Shown: positions 54,600-64,000 of the stretch, piece after piece
Position numbering within the stretch: position 1 is the first letter of the stretch
Layout: every line of letters starts with the position of its first letter
DNA from: Georgenia sp. EYE_87
Lineage (GTDB): Bacteria > Actinomycetota > Actinomycetes > Actinomycetales > Actinomycetaceae
DNA length: 64,000 nt
Direction: 5' to 3'
Assembly: GCF_023148685.1 (NCBI RefSeq)
Contig: NZ_JAHXNL010000002.1
Location: forward strand, 186,001 to 250,000
Translations under genes and position numbers: made by a program
The notes under the pieces: generated by a model
Told to the model about the DNA's origin: nothing
Seen by the model: only the letters and a program-made list of their open reading frames with translations
Databases searched by the model: none

Positions 54600-55198
54600 A
54601 GCCCGGGAACCCCCGCTCCGCGGCCCTCCGCGCCGCCGTCGGCCTCGGGCTCGCGGCCGCCCTGCTGGCGGGCTGCGCCCCGGGCGGCACCACGGAGGGG
54701 GCGGCCGCCGTCGACGCCGGCTACGAGGCCGGCGACGGCTCCTTCACCACCTGGACGGCGGCCGAGCGCGGCGACCCGGTCGAGCACGCCGGCACCAGCT
54801 ACGACGGCACCGAGATCGACCTCGCCGACTGGCGCGGCGACGTCGTCGTCCTGAACTTCTGGTACGCCGCCTGCCCGCCCTGCCGGGCGGAGGCGCCCGA
54901 CCTCGCCGCGATCCACGCCGACTACTCGGGCCAGGGGGTGCAGCTGCTGGGCATCAACCCCCGGGACGACGCCGGTGCGGCCCAGGCCTTCGAGCGCACC
55001 TTCTCCGTGCCCTACCCCTCGCTCCACGACGAGCAGGCGCGCGGCGTGGCCGCCCTGGAGGGGCTCGTGCCCCTGCAGGCCATGCCCTCCACCGTCGTGC
55101 TGGACCGTGAGGGGCGCGTCGCCGCCCGCATCCTGGGCCAGGTCGACCCGACCATCCTGCGCGGGCTCGTCGACGACGTCCTCGCCGAGGAGGTCTGA
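54596..55198 (+). CDS. TlpA/ResA-like thioredoxin lipoprotein
   Basis: 200-residue extracytoplasmic thiol-disulfide oxidoreductase. Lipobox LLAGC (Cys near 22) follows a hydrophobic signal; the thioredoxin fold has NFWYAACPPCRAEAPDL (CPPC, near 88-91) and the cis-Pro in QAMPSTVVLDREG. It probably keeps apocytochrome c haem-binding cysteines reduced, receiving electrons from CcdA encoded next. GTG at 54596 overlaps the preceding stop and has GAGGAGGG upstream. Confidence 0.92.
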   Translation: MKPGNPRSAALRAAVGLGLAAALLAGCAPGGTTEGAAAVDAGYEAGDGSFTTWTAAERGDPVEHAGTSYDGTEIDLADWRGDVVVLNFWYAACPPCRAEAPDLAAIHADYSGQGVQLLGINPRDDAGAAQAFERTFSVPYPSLHDEQARGVAALEGLVPLQAMPSTVVLDREGRVAARILGQVDPTILRGLVDDVLAEEV

Positions 55199-55203
55199 CC
55201 GGC

Positions 55204-56043
55204 GTGTGGGAGCAGATCGCCGAGGTGTTCCAGCGCACCGTCATGGACGGCTCGATGCTGGCCGCGCTGCCGGTCGCCGCGATCGCCGGCGCCATCTCCT
55301 TCGCGTCGCCGTGCGTGCTGCCCCTGCTGCCGGGCTACGTCGGCTACCTGGGCGGGATGGCGGGCGTCGAGGCGGGACGACCCGCCGCCGTCGGTGCAAC
55401 CTCCGGCGGCAGGACCGCTCGTTCGCGCGGGTCCGTCCGGACCGGCCGCGGAGCCAGGCGCGGCGGCAGCGGGCGCCTGCTCGCCGGGGTGCTGCTCTTC
55501 GTCGTGGGGTTCTCGGCCGTCTTCGTGCTCCTCAGCCTCGTCTTCTCGTTCGCGGGGATCGCGCTGCAGCAGTGGATGGACGTCATCCTGCGCGTCGCGG
55601 GCGTGCTCGTGATCCTGATGGGACTGGCGTTCATGGGGGTGGTCCCGTTCCTGCAGAACGAGCGGCGGCCCCACGTCGCGCCCCGTGCCGGGCTCTGGGG
55701 GGCGCCGCTCCTCGGCGTCGTCTTCGGGCTCGGCTGGGCCCCGTGCATCGGCCCGACCCTCGCCGCGGTCCTCACCCTCTCCCTCGACGGCGCGGACCCG
55801 GCGCGCGGCGTCGCGCTCGCCGTCGCCTACTGCCTCGGGCTCGGGGTGCCGTTCGTCGCGATCGCGATGGCGTTCTCGCGGTCCACGCGCGTCCTCGACC
55901 TCCTGCGCCGGCACCGCCGGACCATCCAGCTGCTCGGCGGCGGCCTCCTGGTGCTGCTCGGCCTCGCGCTGGTCACCGGCCTGTGGGCGACGTTCTCGGC
56001 GTACCTGCAGGGTCTCGTCGCCAACTTCCAGACGGTGGTGTGA
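55204..56043 (+). CDS. ccdA: cytochrome c biogenesis protein CcdA
   Basis: Membrane thiol carrier of the DsbD/CcdA family, 279 residues, about six membrane segments. The two redox cysteines are in FASPCVLPLLPGY (near 37) and WAPCIGPTL (near 181). It passes electrons from cytoplasmic thioredoxin to the TlpA-like protein. An Arg/Gly-rich loop of about 30 residues (60-92) is inserted after the first segment, longer than usual. GTG at 55204, five bases after the previous stop. The stop abuts resB. Confidence 0.93.
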   Translation: MWEQIAEVFQRTVMDGSMLAALPVAAIAGAISFASPCVLPLLPGYVGYLGGMAGVEAGRPAAVGATSGGRTARSRGSVRTGRGARRGGSGRLLAGVLLFVVGFSAVFVLLSLVFSFAGIALQQWMDVILRVAGVLVILMGLAFMGVVPFLQNERRPHVAPRAGLWGAPLLGVVFGLGWAPCIGPTLAAVLTLSLDGADPARGVALAVAYCLGLGVPFVAIAMAFSRSTRVLDLLRRHRRTIQLLGGGLLVLLGLALVTGLWATFSAYLQGLVANFQTVV

Positions 56044-56045
56044 CG

Positions 56046-57731
56046 ATGGCGCGCAGGGCGTCCGCCGCGACGGCGGACCCGACCAACCTCAGCTCCAAGG
56101 CGGGCCTCGGCCAGGAGGGCGGCACCCCGGCGCAGCCCTCGCTCGGCCTGCGGGGCTGGCTCCGTTGGATGTGGCGCCAGCTCACCAGCATGCGGGTGGC
56201 GCTCATGCTGCTCCTGCTCCTCGCCGTCGCCGCCCTCCCCGGCTCGTTCTTCCCCCAGACGCCACAGGACCCCTCCGCCGTCTCCGACTACCACGCGGAC
56301 CACCCGGTGCTGGCCCCGTGGCTGGAGCGCCTCGGGTTCTTCGACGTCTACAGCTCCGCGTGGTTCGCGGCGATCTACCTGCTCCTGTTCACCTCGCTGA
56401 TCGGCTGCATCGTGCCGCGCGTCGCCGTGCACTGGCGGGCTCTGCGCTCGCAGCCGCCGCGCGTGCCCCGCTCCTTCGCCCGGTTCCCCGTGCGCGAGGA
56501 GCGGACGGTGCGTGACGCGCCGGAGGCGGTCGAGGCCGCGGTGCTGCGCTCCCTCAGGGGGCGCTACCGCACCGCCGTCACCCCGGACGGCATCACGGCC
56601 GAGCGCGGGTACCTGCGCGAGACCGGCAACATCGTCTTCCACCTCTCCCTCGTCGGGGTCCTCCTGGCGATGGCCGCCGGGCAGCTGTTCAGCTACCGCG
56701 GCCAGGCGCTCGTGGTCGAGGGCGAGGCGTTCGCCAACTCGGTGGTGGACTACGACTCCTTCGACCCCGGCACTCTGTTCGACGCGGACGACCTGGAGCC
56801 GTTCACCTTCACGCTCGAGGAGTTCACCTCCGCGTTCACCCTCGACGCGCAGGCGCGCGACTTCGCCGCCCGCGTGAGCGTGACCGAGCCCGACGGCTCC
56901 GTGCGCGAGGAGACCATCAGGGTCAACCACCCCATGAACGCCGGCGGCGCGAACGTCTACCTCTCCGGCAACGGGTACGCGCCCCGCCTGACGGTCCGCG
57001 ACGGCGCGGGCGAGGTCGCGTTCTCCGGTGCCGTGCCGTTCCTGCCCGAGGACGTGGTCTACACCTCGCGCGGGGTGGTGAAGGTCCCCGACGTCAGCCC
57101 CGGCCAGGAGCAGCTGGGCCTCACCGGCGCGTTCCTGCCCACCGCCGTCGTCGAGCCCGACGGGTCCGGCGCCTACTCCGTCCACCCTCAGCCGACCTCG
57201 CCCCTGCTGGTGCTCACGCTCTGGGCCGGTGACCTCGGGCTGGACGAGGGCGTGCCTCAGAACGTCTACGTCCTGGACTCGGACGACATGCGCCAGGTCT
57301 ACGAGGAGGCCCCCGACGGCTCGCCTGGCTCCGCCGAGGGTGGCCAGCGGCCCGTCACGATCTTCCTCGAGCCGGGTGCGACCGTGGAGCTGCCCGAGGG
57401 GCTGGGGACGGTCACGTTCGAGGACCTGCCGCGTTTTGCCGCGCTCGACCTGCGCTACGACCCGTCGCTGCCGTACCTGCTGACGTTCTCGATCACCGCG
57501 ATGCTCGGGCTCTTCGGCTCGCTGTTCGTCCCCCGGCGCCGGCTGTGGGTCCGGCTGTCGCCGGCGGCCGACGGCGGGACCGCCCTCAGCGCGGCGGCGC
57601 TGGCCCGCGGGGACGACCCGGGGCTGGCCCGGGACCTCGAGCGGGTGCTCGAGGCCGCCGGCACCACCGTGCACAATGATCCGACGCCCGCCGACGCCGG
57701 TGCGCCGGCCCAGGAAGGAACGACCCGATGA
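56046..57731 (+). CDS. resB: cytochrome c biogenesis protein ResB
   Basis: 561 residues, one half of the system II haem export and ligation complex with CcsB. Four membrane segments (about 52-72, 110-130, 190-210 and near 480-500) surround a large extracytoplasmic domain. Blocks RVALMLLLLLAVAALPGSFF, NIVFHLSLVGVLLAMAAG and YLLTFSITAMLGLFGSLF are typical of ResB. ATG at 56046; a GTG two codons earlier overlaps the ccdA stop and is equally possible. The C-terminal tail is cytoplasmic and disordered. It overlaps ccsB by four bases (ATGA). Confidence 0.93.
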   Translation: MARRASAATADPTNLSSKAGLGQEGGTPAQPSLGLRGWLRWMWRQLTSMRVALMLLLLLAVAALPGSFFPQTPQDPSAVSDYHADHPVLAPWLERLGFFDVYSSAWFAAIYLLLFTSLIGCIVPRVAVHWRALRSQPPRVPRSFARFPVREERTVRDAPEAVEAAVLRSLRGRYRTAVTPDGITAERGYLRETGNIVFHLSLVGVLLAMAAGQLFSYRGQALVVEGEAFANSVVDYDSFDPGTLFDADDLEPFTFTLEEFTSAFTLDAQARDFAARVSVTEPDGSVREETIRVNHPMNAGGANVYLSGNGYAPRLTVRDGAGEVAFSGAVPFLPEDVVYTSRGVVKVPDVSPGQEQLGLTGAFLPTAVVEPDGSGAYSVHPQPTSPLLVLTLWAGDLGLDEGVPQNVYVLDSDDMRQVYEEAPDGSPGSAEGGQRPVTIFLEPGATVELPEGLGTVTFEDLPRFAALDLRYDPSLPYLLTFSITAMLGLFGSLFVPRRRLWVRLSPAADGGTALSAAALARGDDPGLARDLERVLEAAGTTVHNDPTPADAGAPAQEGTTR

Positions 57732-58711
57732 CTGACCTCGGCCAGCTGAGCACGCTGCTCATCTACGGCGCGATGGCCGCCTACACGGTGGCGCTCGTGG
57801 CGTTCGCCGTCGACCTGTCCGGTCTGCGCGACGGCGGACCGGCCGAGCGACGCCGCAAGGCCGTCGGGATCGCCATGTCCACCACGGTGGTGGGTGCCGC
57901 CCTGCACCTGCTGGGCGTGGTGACCCGCGGCGTGGCCGCCGGGCGCGTCCCCTGGGCGAACATGTACGAGTTCTCGATCCTCTTCAGCCTCGTCGCGGTG
58001 CTCGTCTTCCTCGGGCTCCAGCGCGGCCGTGACCTGAGGTTCCTCGGCACGTTCGTCGTCGGGCTCGTGCTGCTGATGCTCGGCATCGCCGTGTCCGTGC
58101 TGTACGTGCGCGCCGACGGCGTCCCGCCCGCGCTGGACAGCTACTGGCTGGTCATCCACGTCTCCATCGCGACCATCGCCACCGGCGTCCTGGCCGTCGG
58201 CGCGGTGCTGTCGGTGGTCCAGCTCGTGCAGGAGCGTTCCGAGCTCCGTCGCGCCGCGCACGCCGCGGCGCAGATGCCCGAGCCGGCGCTCGCCGGGGCG
58301 AGCGGCGGCGCGGCCGGGGACCGGGCCGCCGACGGCGGTGCCGCGGGTGCGGCCGCGCGTCCCGGGCGCTGGTCCCGGCTGATGGAGTCCGCGCCCAGCT
58401 CGGCGGAGTTCGAGCGGCTGGCCTTCCGGCTCAACGCCGTCGGCTTCATGCTGTGGACCTTCACGATCATCGCCGGCGCCATCTGGGCAGAGCACGCCTG
58501 GGGCCGGCCCTGGGGCTGGGACCCCAAGGAGACCTGGTCCTTCGTCATCTGGGTCGTCTACGCCGCCTACCTGCACGCCCGCGCCACCCGCGGGTGGGAG
58601 GGCCGGCGGGCCGCCTACCTGTCGATCTTCGGGTTCGTCTGCGTGCTCGCGAACTACTTCCTCGTCAACCTGCTCTTCAACAGTCTGCACGCCTACAGCG
58701 GGATCGGCTGA
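57728..58711 (+). CDS. ccsB: cytochrome c biogenesis protein CcsB (CcsA family)
   Basis: 327-residue membrane protein that carries haem across the membrane and attaches it to apocytochrome c together with ResB. The haem-handling tryptophan-rich motif is WGRPWGWDPKETWSFVIW (near 259-276), flanked by conserved histidines (LHLLGV, VIHVSIA, YLHARA). About eight membrane segments, with an Ala/Gly-rich loop at 180-215. ATG at 57728 overlaps the resB stop. Last gene of the cluster; a hairpin follows. Confidence 0.95.
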   Translation: MTDLGQLSTLLIYGAMAAYTVALVAFAVDLSGLRDGGPAERRRKAVGIAMSTTVVGAALHLLGVVTRGVAAGRVPWANMYEFSILFSLVAVLVFLGLQRGRDLRFLGTFVVGLVLLMLGIAVSVLYVRADGVPPALDSYWLVIHVSIATIATGVLAVGAVLSVVQLVQERSELRRAAHAAAQMPEPALAGASGGAAGDRAADGGAAGAAARPGRWSRLMESAPSSAEFERLAFRLNAVGFMLWTFTIIAGAIWAEHAWGRPWGWDPKETWSFVIWVVYAAYLHARATRGWEGRRAAYLSIFGFVCVLANYFLVNLLFNSLHAYSGIG

Positions 58712-58738
58712 GCGGCGGGATCGCTGCTCTCACTAGTC

Positions 58739-58760
58739 TGAGCGGCTGGATCTCCGCTCA
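58739..58760. terminator. Hairpin between convergent ccsB and PLDc_N genes
   Basis: TGAGCGG and CCGCTCA with an eight-base loop; the right arm contains the stop codon of the minus-strand gene. Confidence 0.5.
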
Positions 58761-59342
58761 GCCCTGGGACGCCCCGGGCGACTGAGACGTGCCGTCCTCC
58801 GAGGTGCCCTCGTCAGGGCTGCGGGGCGTACCGCCCTCCGGTGCGTCGTTGCCGGGGTCCGTGGCGGTCTCTCCCCCCGTTGCCGTGCCGGGCGTCGTCG
58901 GCCCCTTCGGCGACGACGGCGTCGGACCGGGGCGGTCCTCGTGCGTGGTCGCGTCGTCGCTTGCGTCCTTGCGCTCGCCCGGCCCCTCGAGGCTCTGGCG
59001 CCGCTCCCGCTCGGCCCGGCGCCGGTCCGCCTCGAGGCGGGCGAGGAACTCGGGGTCGTCGTCGGGGGCCACGGGGCCGCTCCGACGGACGGGACGTGGG
59101 GGCGTCGGGGAGCTCCAGAGGCCCGGGCGCACCGGCCCGGCCGCCTTCGCCGCGTTCGCGCGGGCGACCCGGCTCACCACGATCCAGGCGAGCGCCGCGA
59201 TGCCCGGGAAGAGAATGATGAGGATGACCCACAGGACCTTCGGGATCCCCACGGGCATGTCGTCGTCCGGCGTCCGCACGCAGTCGATGAGCGCGTAGAC
59301 GACCAGAGCGATGAGGAGCACGACGGGCAGGATGCGAGGCAT
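58758..59342 (-). CDS. PLDc_N domain membrane protein
   Basis: 194 residues. The first 65 form the phospholipase D-nuclease N-terminal (PLDc_N) domain: two membrane segments (about 4-22, 34-56) around DCVRTPDDDMPVGIPKVLWV. The rest is a charged, then Pro/Gly/Thr-rich disordered tail. No phospholipase catalytic motif (HKD) is present, so it is not an enzyme. The ATG at 59342 is supported by a leaderless TACCCT box. Role unknown; similar two-helix proteins are frequent near cytochrome c and men genes in this group. Confidence 0.85.
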   Translation of the reverse strand: MPRILPVVLLIALVVYALIDCVRTPDDDMPVGIPKVLWVILIILFPGIAALAWIVVSRVARANAAKAAGPVRPGLWSSPTPPRPVRRSGPVAPDDDPEFLARLEADRRRAERERRQSLEGPGERKDASDDATTHEDRPGPTPSSPKGPTTPGTATGGETATDPGNDAPEGGTPRSPDEGTSEDGTSQSPGASQG

Positions 59343-59348
59343 CTTCCC

Positions 59349-59354
59349 AGGGTA
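59349..59354 (-). promoter_or_regulatory. -10 box for leaderless PLDc_N transcript
   Basis: TACCCT on the minus strand, six bases before the ATG at 59342. Confidence 0.6.
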
Positions 59355-59430
59355 GGCGGAGCGGCGCACGCGCGTGGTGCTCAAGGGTCACGCTCTGGAC
59401 ACGCTGGGCCGGGGCCCCACGGCAGCCGCC

Positions 59431-59436
59431 TACGCT
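59431..59436 (+). promoter_or_regulatory. -10 box for leaderless DUF4229 transcript
   Basis: TACGCT ends six bases before the ATG at 59443. Confidence 0.6.
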
Positions 59437-59442
59437 GGGGGG

Positions 59443-59928
59443 ATGCGCCTGCTCGTCTACACGCTGCTCCGGCTCGGACTCGTCCTCGCCGCCGCCGGCG
59501 TGCTCTACCTGGTCGGTCTGCGTTCCTGGGTCCTGTGGATCGCCGCGGTGGTCGTCGGCGCTCTCCTCTCCTTCCTGCTGCTCGGCCGCCAGCGGGAGGA
59601 CGCCGCCTCCGTCCTCGCCCAGTACGACCCGCTGCGCGAGGAGCGCCCGGCGTTCTCCCCGAAGGTCCAGCAGGATGCTGACTACGAGGACGCAGTCGTC
59701 GACGCGGCCGAGCCCGGCGCCGCGGGGGGCGACGTGACGGCGGAGCACGACCCGGGTGTCGACGCGGCGAACCCCCGGTCAGCAAGCGATGAGCTACCCG
59801 GCGCCACCGCCGGCGTCCCGGGAGAGGGGGCCCGCGAGGAGAGTGCAGAGCCTGGGCCGACGAGCGCCGGGACGGGCCGACCTGGCGAGGACGCCGGTCG
59901 CCCCGAGCGGCCCGCCGAGGGCCGTTAG
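59443..59928 (+). CDS. DUF4229 membrane protein
   Basis: 161 residues: two membrane segments (about 5-25 and 28-48, LLVYTLLRLGLVLAAAGVLYLVG split by Arg), then an amphipathic stretch (QREDAASVLAQYDPL) and a long acidic disordered tail. Matches the small actinobacterial DUF4229 family. ATG at 59443 with a leaderless -10 box; the G-run just before the ATG is too close to act as Shine-Dalgarno. Its end overlaps the convergent menA stop by four bases. Function unknown. Confidence 0.82.
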   Translation: MRLLVYTLLRLGLVLAAAGVLYLVGLRSWVLWIAAVVVGALLSFLLLGRQREDAASVLAQYDPLREERPAFSPKVQQDADYEDAVVDAAEPGAAGGDVTAEHDPGVDAANPRSASDELPGATAGVPGEGAREESAEPGPTSAGTGRPGEDAGRPERPAEGR

Positions 59929-60794
59929 AGGGCCAGCCCCACGCCGAGCAGGATGCCGTAGCCCAGCTCCAGCAGCCCGGTGTCGCGCAGCACGGCGATC
60001 AGGTCGCGGCCCGTCGCGCCGCGCAGCACGGGCAGGGCCAGCCGGACGACCCACGGCAGGAGCATGAGCGTGAGCAGCGACCAGGGAGCGACGGTCGCGC
60101 ACGCGACCGCGAGGACCAGCGGCAGGGTGATCATCGCCACGTAGGTCAGGCGGGCCCGGCGCTCCCCGAGCCGGACCGCGAGCGTGGTCTTGCCGACCTG
60201 CGAGTCGGTGGGGATGTCGCGGATGTTGTTGACCATGAGCAGGGCGCACGCGATCAGCCCCACGCCGACGGCCCCCGCCCAGGCCGGCCACGACAGCTCG
60301 AGCGCCTGCGTCCAGGTGGTGCCGAGGGTGGCCATGAGGCCGAAGAACAGGAAGACGCCGACCTCACCCAGGCCGAGATAGCCGTAGGGATGACTGCCGC
60401 CCGTGTAGCCCCAGGCCGCGATCATCGCGACGGCGCCGAGCGCGAGCAGCCACCACGTGCCGGACACGGCCACCAGGACAAGTCCGAGCGCTGCGCCGAC
60501 GGCGAGGCTGAGCAGGGCCGCACGCTTGACCGCTCCGGGGCTCGCCTTGCCGCCGCCCGTCAGCCGGGGCGGTCCGGTGCGGACGTCGTCCGTGCCACGG
60601 ACGCCGTCGGAGTAGTCGTTGGCGTAGTTCACCCCGACCTGGAGCGCGAGGGCGACCCCCGCCGCGAGCAGCGCACGTGGGACGGAGGCCTGGCCGAGCC
60701 CGGCGGCGGCGCCGGTGCCGATGAGGACCGGTGAGACGGCGGCGGGCAGGGTGCGCAGGCGCGCGCCCTCCAGCCAGTCGGACAACGAGGCCAT
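59925..60794 (-). CDS. menA: 1,4-dihydroxy-2-naphthoate polyprenyltransferase
   Basis: Membrane prenyltransferase that attaches the polyprenyl tail to make demethylmenaquinone. 289 residues, about eight membrane segments. The first Asp-rich motif is NYANDYSDGVRGTDD (near 58-71) and the second region is VNNIRDIPTDSQVGKTTLAV. ATG at 60794 has GGAG four bases upstream. It follows menE on the same strand, with a candidate promoter overlapping the menE stop. Confidence 0.95.
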   Translation of the reverse strand: MASLSDWLEGARLRTLPAAVSPVLIGTGAAAGLGQASVPRALLAAGVALALQVGVNYANDYSDGVRGTDDVRTGPPRLTGGGKASPGAVKRAALLSLAVGAALGLVLVAVSGTWWLLALGAVAMIAAWGYTGGSHPYGYLGLGEVGVFLFFGLMATLGTTWTQALELSWPAWAGAVGVGLIACALLMVNNIRDIPTDSQVGKTTLAVRLGERRARLTYVAMITLPLVLAVACATVAPWSLLTLMLLPWVVRLALPVLRGATGRDLIAVLRDTGLLELGYGILLGVGLAL

Positions 60795-60836
60795 GGTGCT
60801 CCGGGAAGATGTGACCGCGCGGCGGCGGAGGACGGT

Positions 60837-62516
<1,680 letters not shown>

Positions 62517-62522
62517 CGATCC

Positions 62523-62528
62523 AGCCTA
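62523..62528 (-). promoter_or_regulatory. -10 box for leaderless menE transcript
   Basis: TAGGCT on the minus strand, six bases before the GTG at 62516. On the plus strand TACAGT (62539-62544) may be the -10 of the divergent DUF3048 gene. Confidence 0.6.
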
Positions 62529-62566
62529 GATCGGGCACTACAGTGTGCGGATATTCAGGGGGAGCA

Positions 62567-63784
62567 GTGGACGAGATGCGCTCGAGTGCTCGCGGGGACG
62601 GACCCGCTGATCCGGCCGACGACGGTTCGACCAGCGTGCGGGCAGAGGCCTTCCGTGGTGCCGCCGGCGCCCGCAGGGGTGCCGTTCCCGGTGTCGCCCG
62701 CAGGCGTGCTGTCCCGGCGGCGATTCTGGTCGCCCTCGCCCTCGCCCTCGGGGCCTGCGGCACACCCGTGGTGGGGTCCACGCCCGGCGGGCCGGTGACC
62801 AAACCGACGCCGTCGCCGTCGCCCACCACCCCGGCCCCCAGCCCCACGCCCGAGCCCGAGCGCTGGCCCCTCACAGGTGCACTGGTCGAGGGGGACGGCG
62901 CTGAGCGGCCGGCGCTGTCGGTCAAGATCGAGAACTCCGCACCGGCCCGCCCGCAGTCCGGTCTCGAGGATGCGGACCTCGTGTGGGAGGAGATGGTCGA
63001 GGGAGGGATCACGCGCTTCAACGCCGCTTATCACTCGACCGTGCCCGAGGCGCTCGGTCCCATTCGGTCCGTGCGACCGATGGATGCCGCGATCTCCGGA
63101 CCGCTCGGCGGGCTGCTCGCCTTCTCGGGCGGGGTGCAGCCGTACATCCAGAAGGCGCGTGACGCGGGGCTTCAGGTCCTCATGGAGGACGGCGGCCATG
63201 CGGGTTTCTACCGCATCTCGACGCGACGGGCCCCCCACAACCTCTACGGCAACGGCGGGGATCTCCTGGCCCAGGCTGACGAGTCGCACAAGAAGCCGCC
63301 TCCGCAGCAGTTCACCTACGCCGCGGACGCTGCTGGTGCATCTGCGGTGGTCGGCGGACAACCGGCCGCAGGGATCGACATCAGGTTCCCAAGAACCAAT
63401 CCGGGCTGGACCTGGCAGGCGGGCGGCGACGCCGGGCGTGGCTGGGGACCCGGGGTGTGGCTCCGGGACGAGGCGGGGGCTCCCCAGCACGCGGCGGACG
63501 GTGATCCGATCGTCGCGACCAACGTCGTCGTCCTGCGTGTGGAGGTCGTCGTCACCGACGCCCGAGACGTTGCTGGAAACCCTGTGCCGGAGACGATCCT
63601 CGCCGGCCAGGGAGCCGCTCAGGTGGCCAGCGGCGGGCATGTCATCGAGGCGACGTGGTCCAAGGCCGGCGACGTCAAGCCGCTCGTGCTCACCGGCAGG
63701 GACGGAAAGCCTGTTCAGCTGGCCCCGGGATCGACGTGGGTGGAGCTCGTACCGACGAGCGGCGGATCGGTCACCGTCGGCTAG
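62567..63784 (+). CDS. DUF3048 domain lipoprotein
   Basis: About 405 residues. A basic N-terminal stretch precedes a hydrophobic segment ending in the lipobox LALGACG (Cys near 65), so it is a lipoprotein with a long cytoplasmic lead. A Pro/Thr/Ser-rich linker follows, then the two DUF3048 domains: N-terminal (RPQSGLEDADLVWEEMVEGG, GPIRSVRPMD) and C-terminal (WTWQAGGDAGRGWGPGVWLRD to the end). It resembles YerB of Bacillus; function unknown. The GTG at 62567 follows AGGGGGAG; GTG at 62543 and ATG at 62576 are alternatives. It sits between menE and menB. Confidence 0.85.
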   Translation: MDEMRSSARGDGPADPADDGSTSVRAEAFRGAAGARRGAVPGVARRRAVPAAILVALALALGACGTPVVGSTPGGPVTKPTPSPSPTTPAPSPTPEPERWPLTGALVEGDGAERPALSVKIENSAPARPQSGLEDADLVWEEMVEGGITRFNAAYHSTVPEALGPIRSVRPMDAAISGPLGGLLAFSGGVQPYIQKARDAGLQVLMEDGGHAGFYRISTRRAPHNLYGNGGDLLAQADESHKKPPPQQFTYAADAAGASAVVGGQPAAGIDIRFPRTNPGWTWQAGGDAGRGWGPGVWLRDEAGAPQHAADGDPIVATNVVVLRVEVVVTDARDVAGNPVPETILAGQGAAQVASGGHVIEATWSKAGDVKPLVLTGRDGKPVQLAPGSTWVELVPTSGGSVTVG

Positions 63785-63809
63785 AGGACCGCAGTGGTGC
63801 GGGAGGGCG

Positions 63810-64000
63810 TCAGTAGTAGTACGGGAAGCCGGACCAGTCCGGTTCCCGACGTTCGACGAACGCGTCCCGTCCCTCGACCGCCTCGTCCGTCATGTAGGCC
63901 AGCCGTGTCGCCTCACCGGCGAACACCTGCTGCCCGGCCATGCCGTCGTCCGCGAGGTTGAACGCGAACTTGAGCATGCGGATCGCCTGTGGCGACTTGG
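63810..64000 (-). CDS. menB: 1,4-dihydroxy-2-naphthoyl-CoA synthase, 5' part outside window
   Basis: The last 62 residues of a crotonase-family enzyme that closes the naphthoate ring in menaquinone synthesis. [47 protein letters not shown] and the end GFPYYY are characteristic of MenB. The gene runs off the window. With menE and menA on the same strand it completes a menB-menE-menA neighbourhood interrupted by the DUF3048 gene. Confidence 0.95.
   Translation of the reverse strand, partial: KSPQAIRMLKFAFNLADDGMAGQQVFAGEATRLAYMTDEAVEGRDAFVERREPDWSGFPYYY

Noticed and set aside
58758-59342. Phospholipase D enzyme
   Set aside because: Only the N-terminal two-helix PLDc_N domain is present; no HKD catalytic motif.

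Overview
The window is 64 kb of very GC-rich DNA, densely packed with genes. They point to a Gram-positive actinobacterium, most likely in the Micrococcales (a Cellulomonas/Georgenia-like relative). The evidence is the actinobacterial gene set: bS22, the DUF3180/DUF4229/DUF4349/DUF3048 proteins, DisA-RadA, an actinobacterial N-acetylglutamate synthase, menaquinone genes, and heavy use of GTG starts and leaderless promoters. I see no rRNA or tRNA gene, CRISPR array, prophage or insertion sequence. The species cannot be fixed from the sequence alone.

Layout. 1-6 kb: the end of a NlpC/P60 cell-wall hydrolase, inorganic pyrophosphatase, a D-Ala-D-Ala carboxypeptidase, and a zinc protease-tilS-hpt run. 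6-18 kb: ftsH followed by a tightly overlapping folate operon (folE, folP, a folB-folK fusion, DUF3180, two PH-domain membrane proteins), then a DUF2520-PanC fusion with panD, and lysS. 18-25 kb: an M20 amidohydrolase, a DUF4349 lipoprotein, a uridine kinase-like protein, lutABC for lactate oxidation, and an SMP-30 lactonase. 25-31 kb: the glycerol genes glpD, glpF and glpK with a divergent SorC-type regulator, then an argA-type acetyltransferase. 31-37 kb: mutY, a secreted or membrane protein of unknown role, disA, radA and an acyl-CoA dehydrogenase. 38-46.6 kb: a xylose regulon, comprising a ChvE-type sugar ABC transporter, a ROK repressor, xylA and xylB. 46.7-53.8 kb: the potassium uptake pair trkA/trkH, acuC, a small HTH protein, bS22, a HAD phosphatase, a glutaredoxin, YceI and MarR. 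53.9-58.7 kb: a phosphoglycerate-mutase-like protein and the cytochrome c maturation genes (TlpA-like, ccdA, resB, ccsB). 58.7-64 kb: small membrane proteins, menA, menE, a DUF3048 lipoprotein and the end of menB.

How it works together. The xylose block looks like one regulon. The chvE and xylA promoters carry nearly the same 18-base operator in the same place over the -10 box, and the xylR promoter overlaps the xylA -35. Glycerol and lactate utilisation sit next to each other. The cytochrome c and menaquinone blocks both serve respiration.

Two structural themes run through the window. First, at least 16 genes have a TANNNT box ending 6 or 7 bases before the start codon, the signature of leaderless mRNAs. 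Second, short tandem repeats are common, both in intergenic spacers (26-, 28-, 38-, 40- and 43-base units) and in frame in protein tails and linkers. The most unusual gene is the DUF2520-PanC fusion. No clearly new multi-gene system was found.
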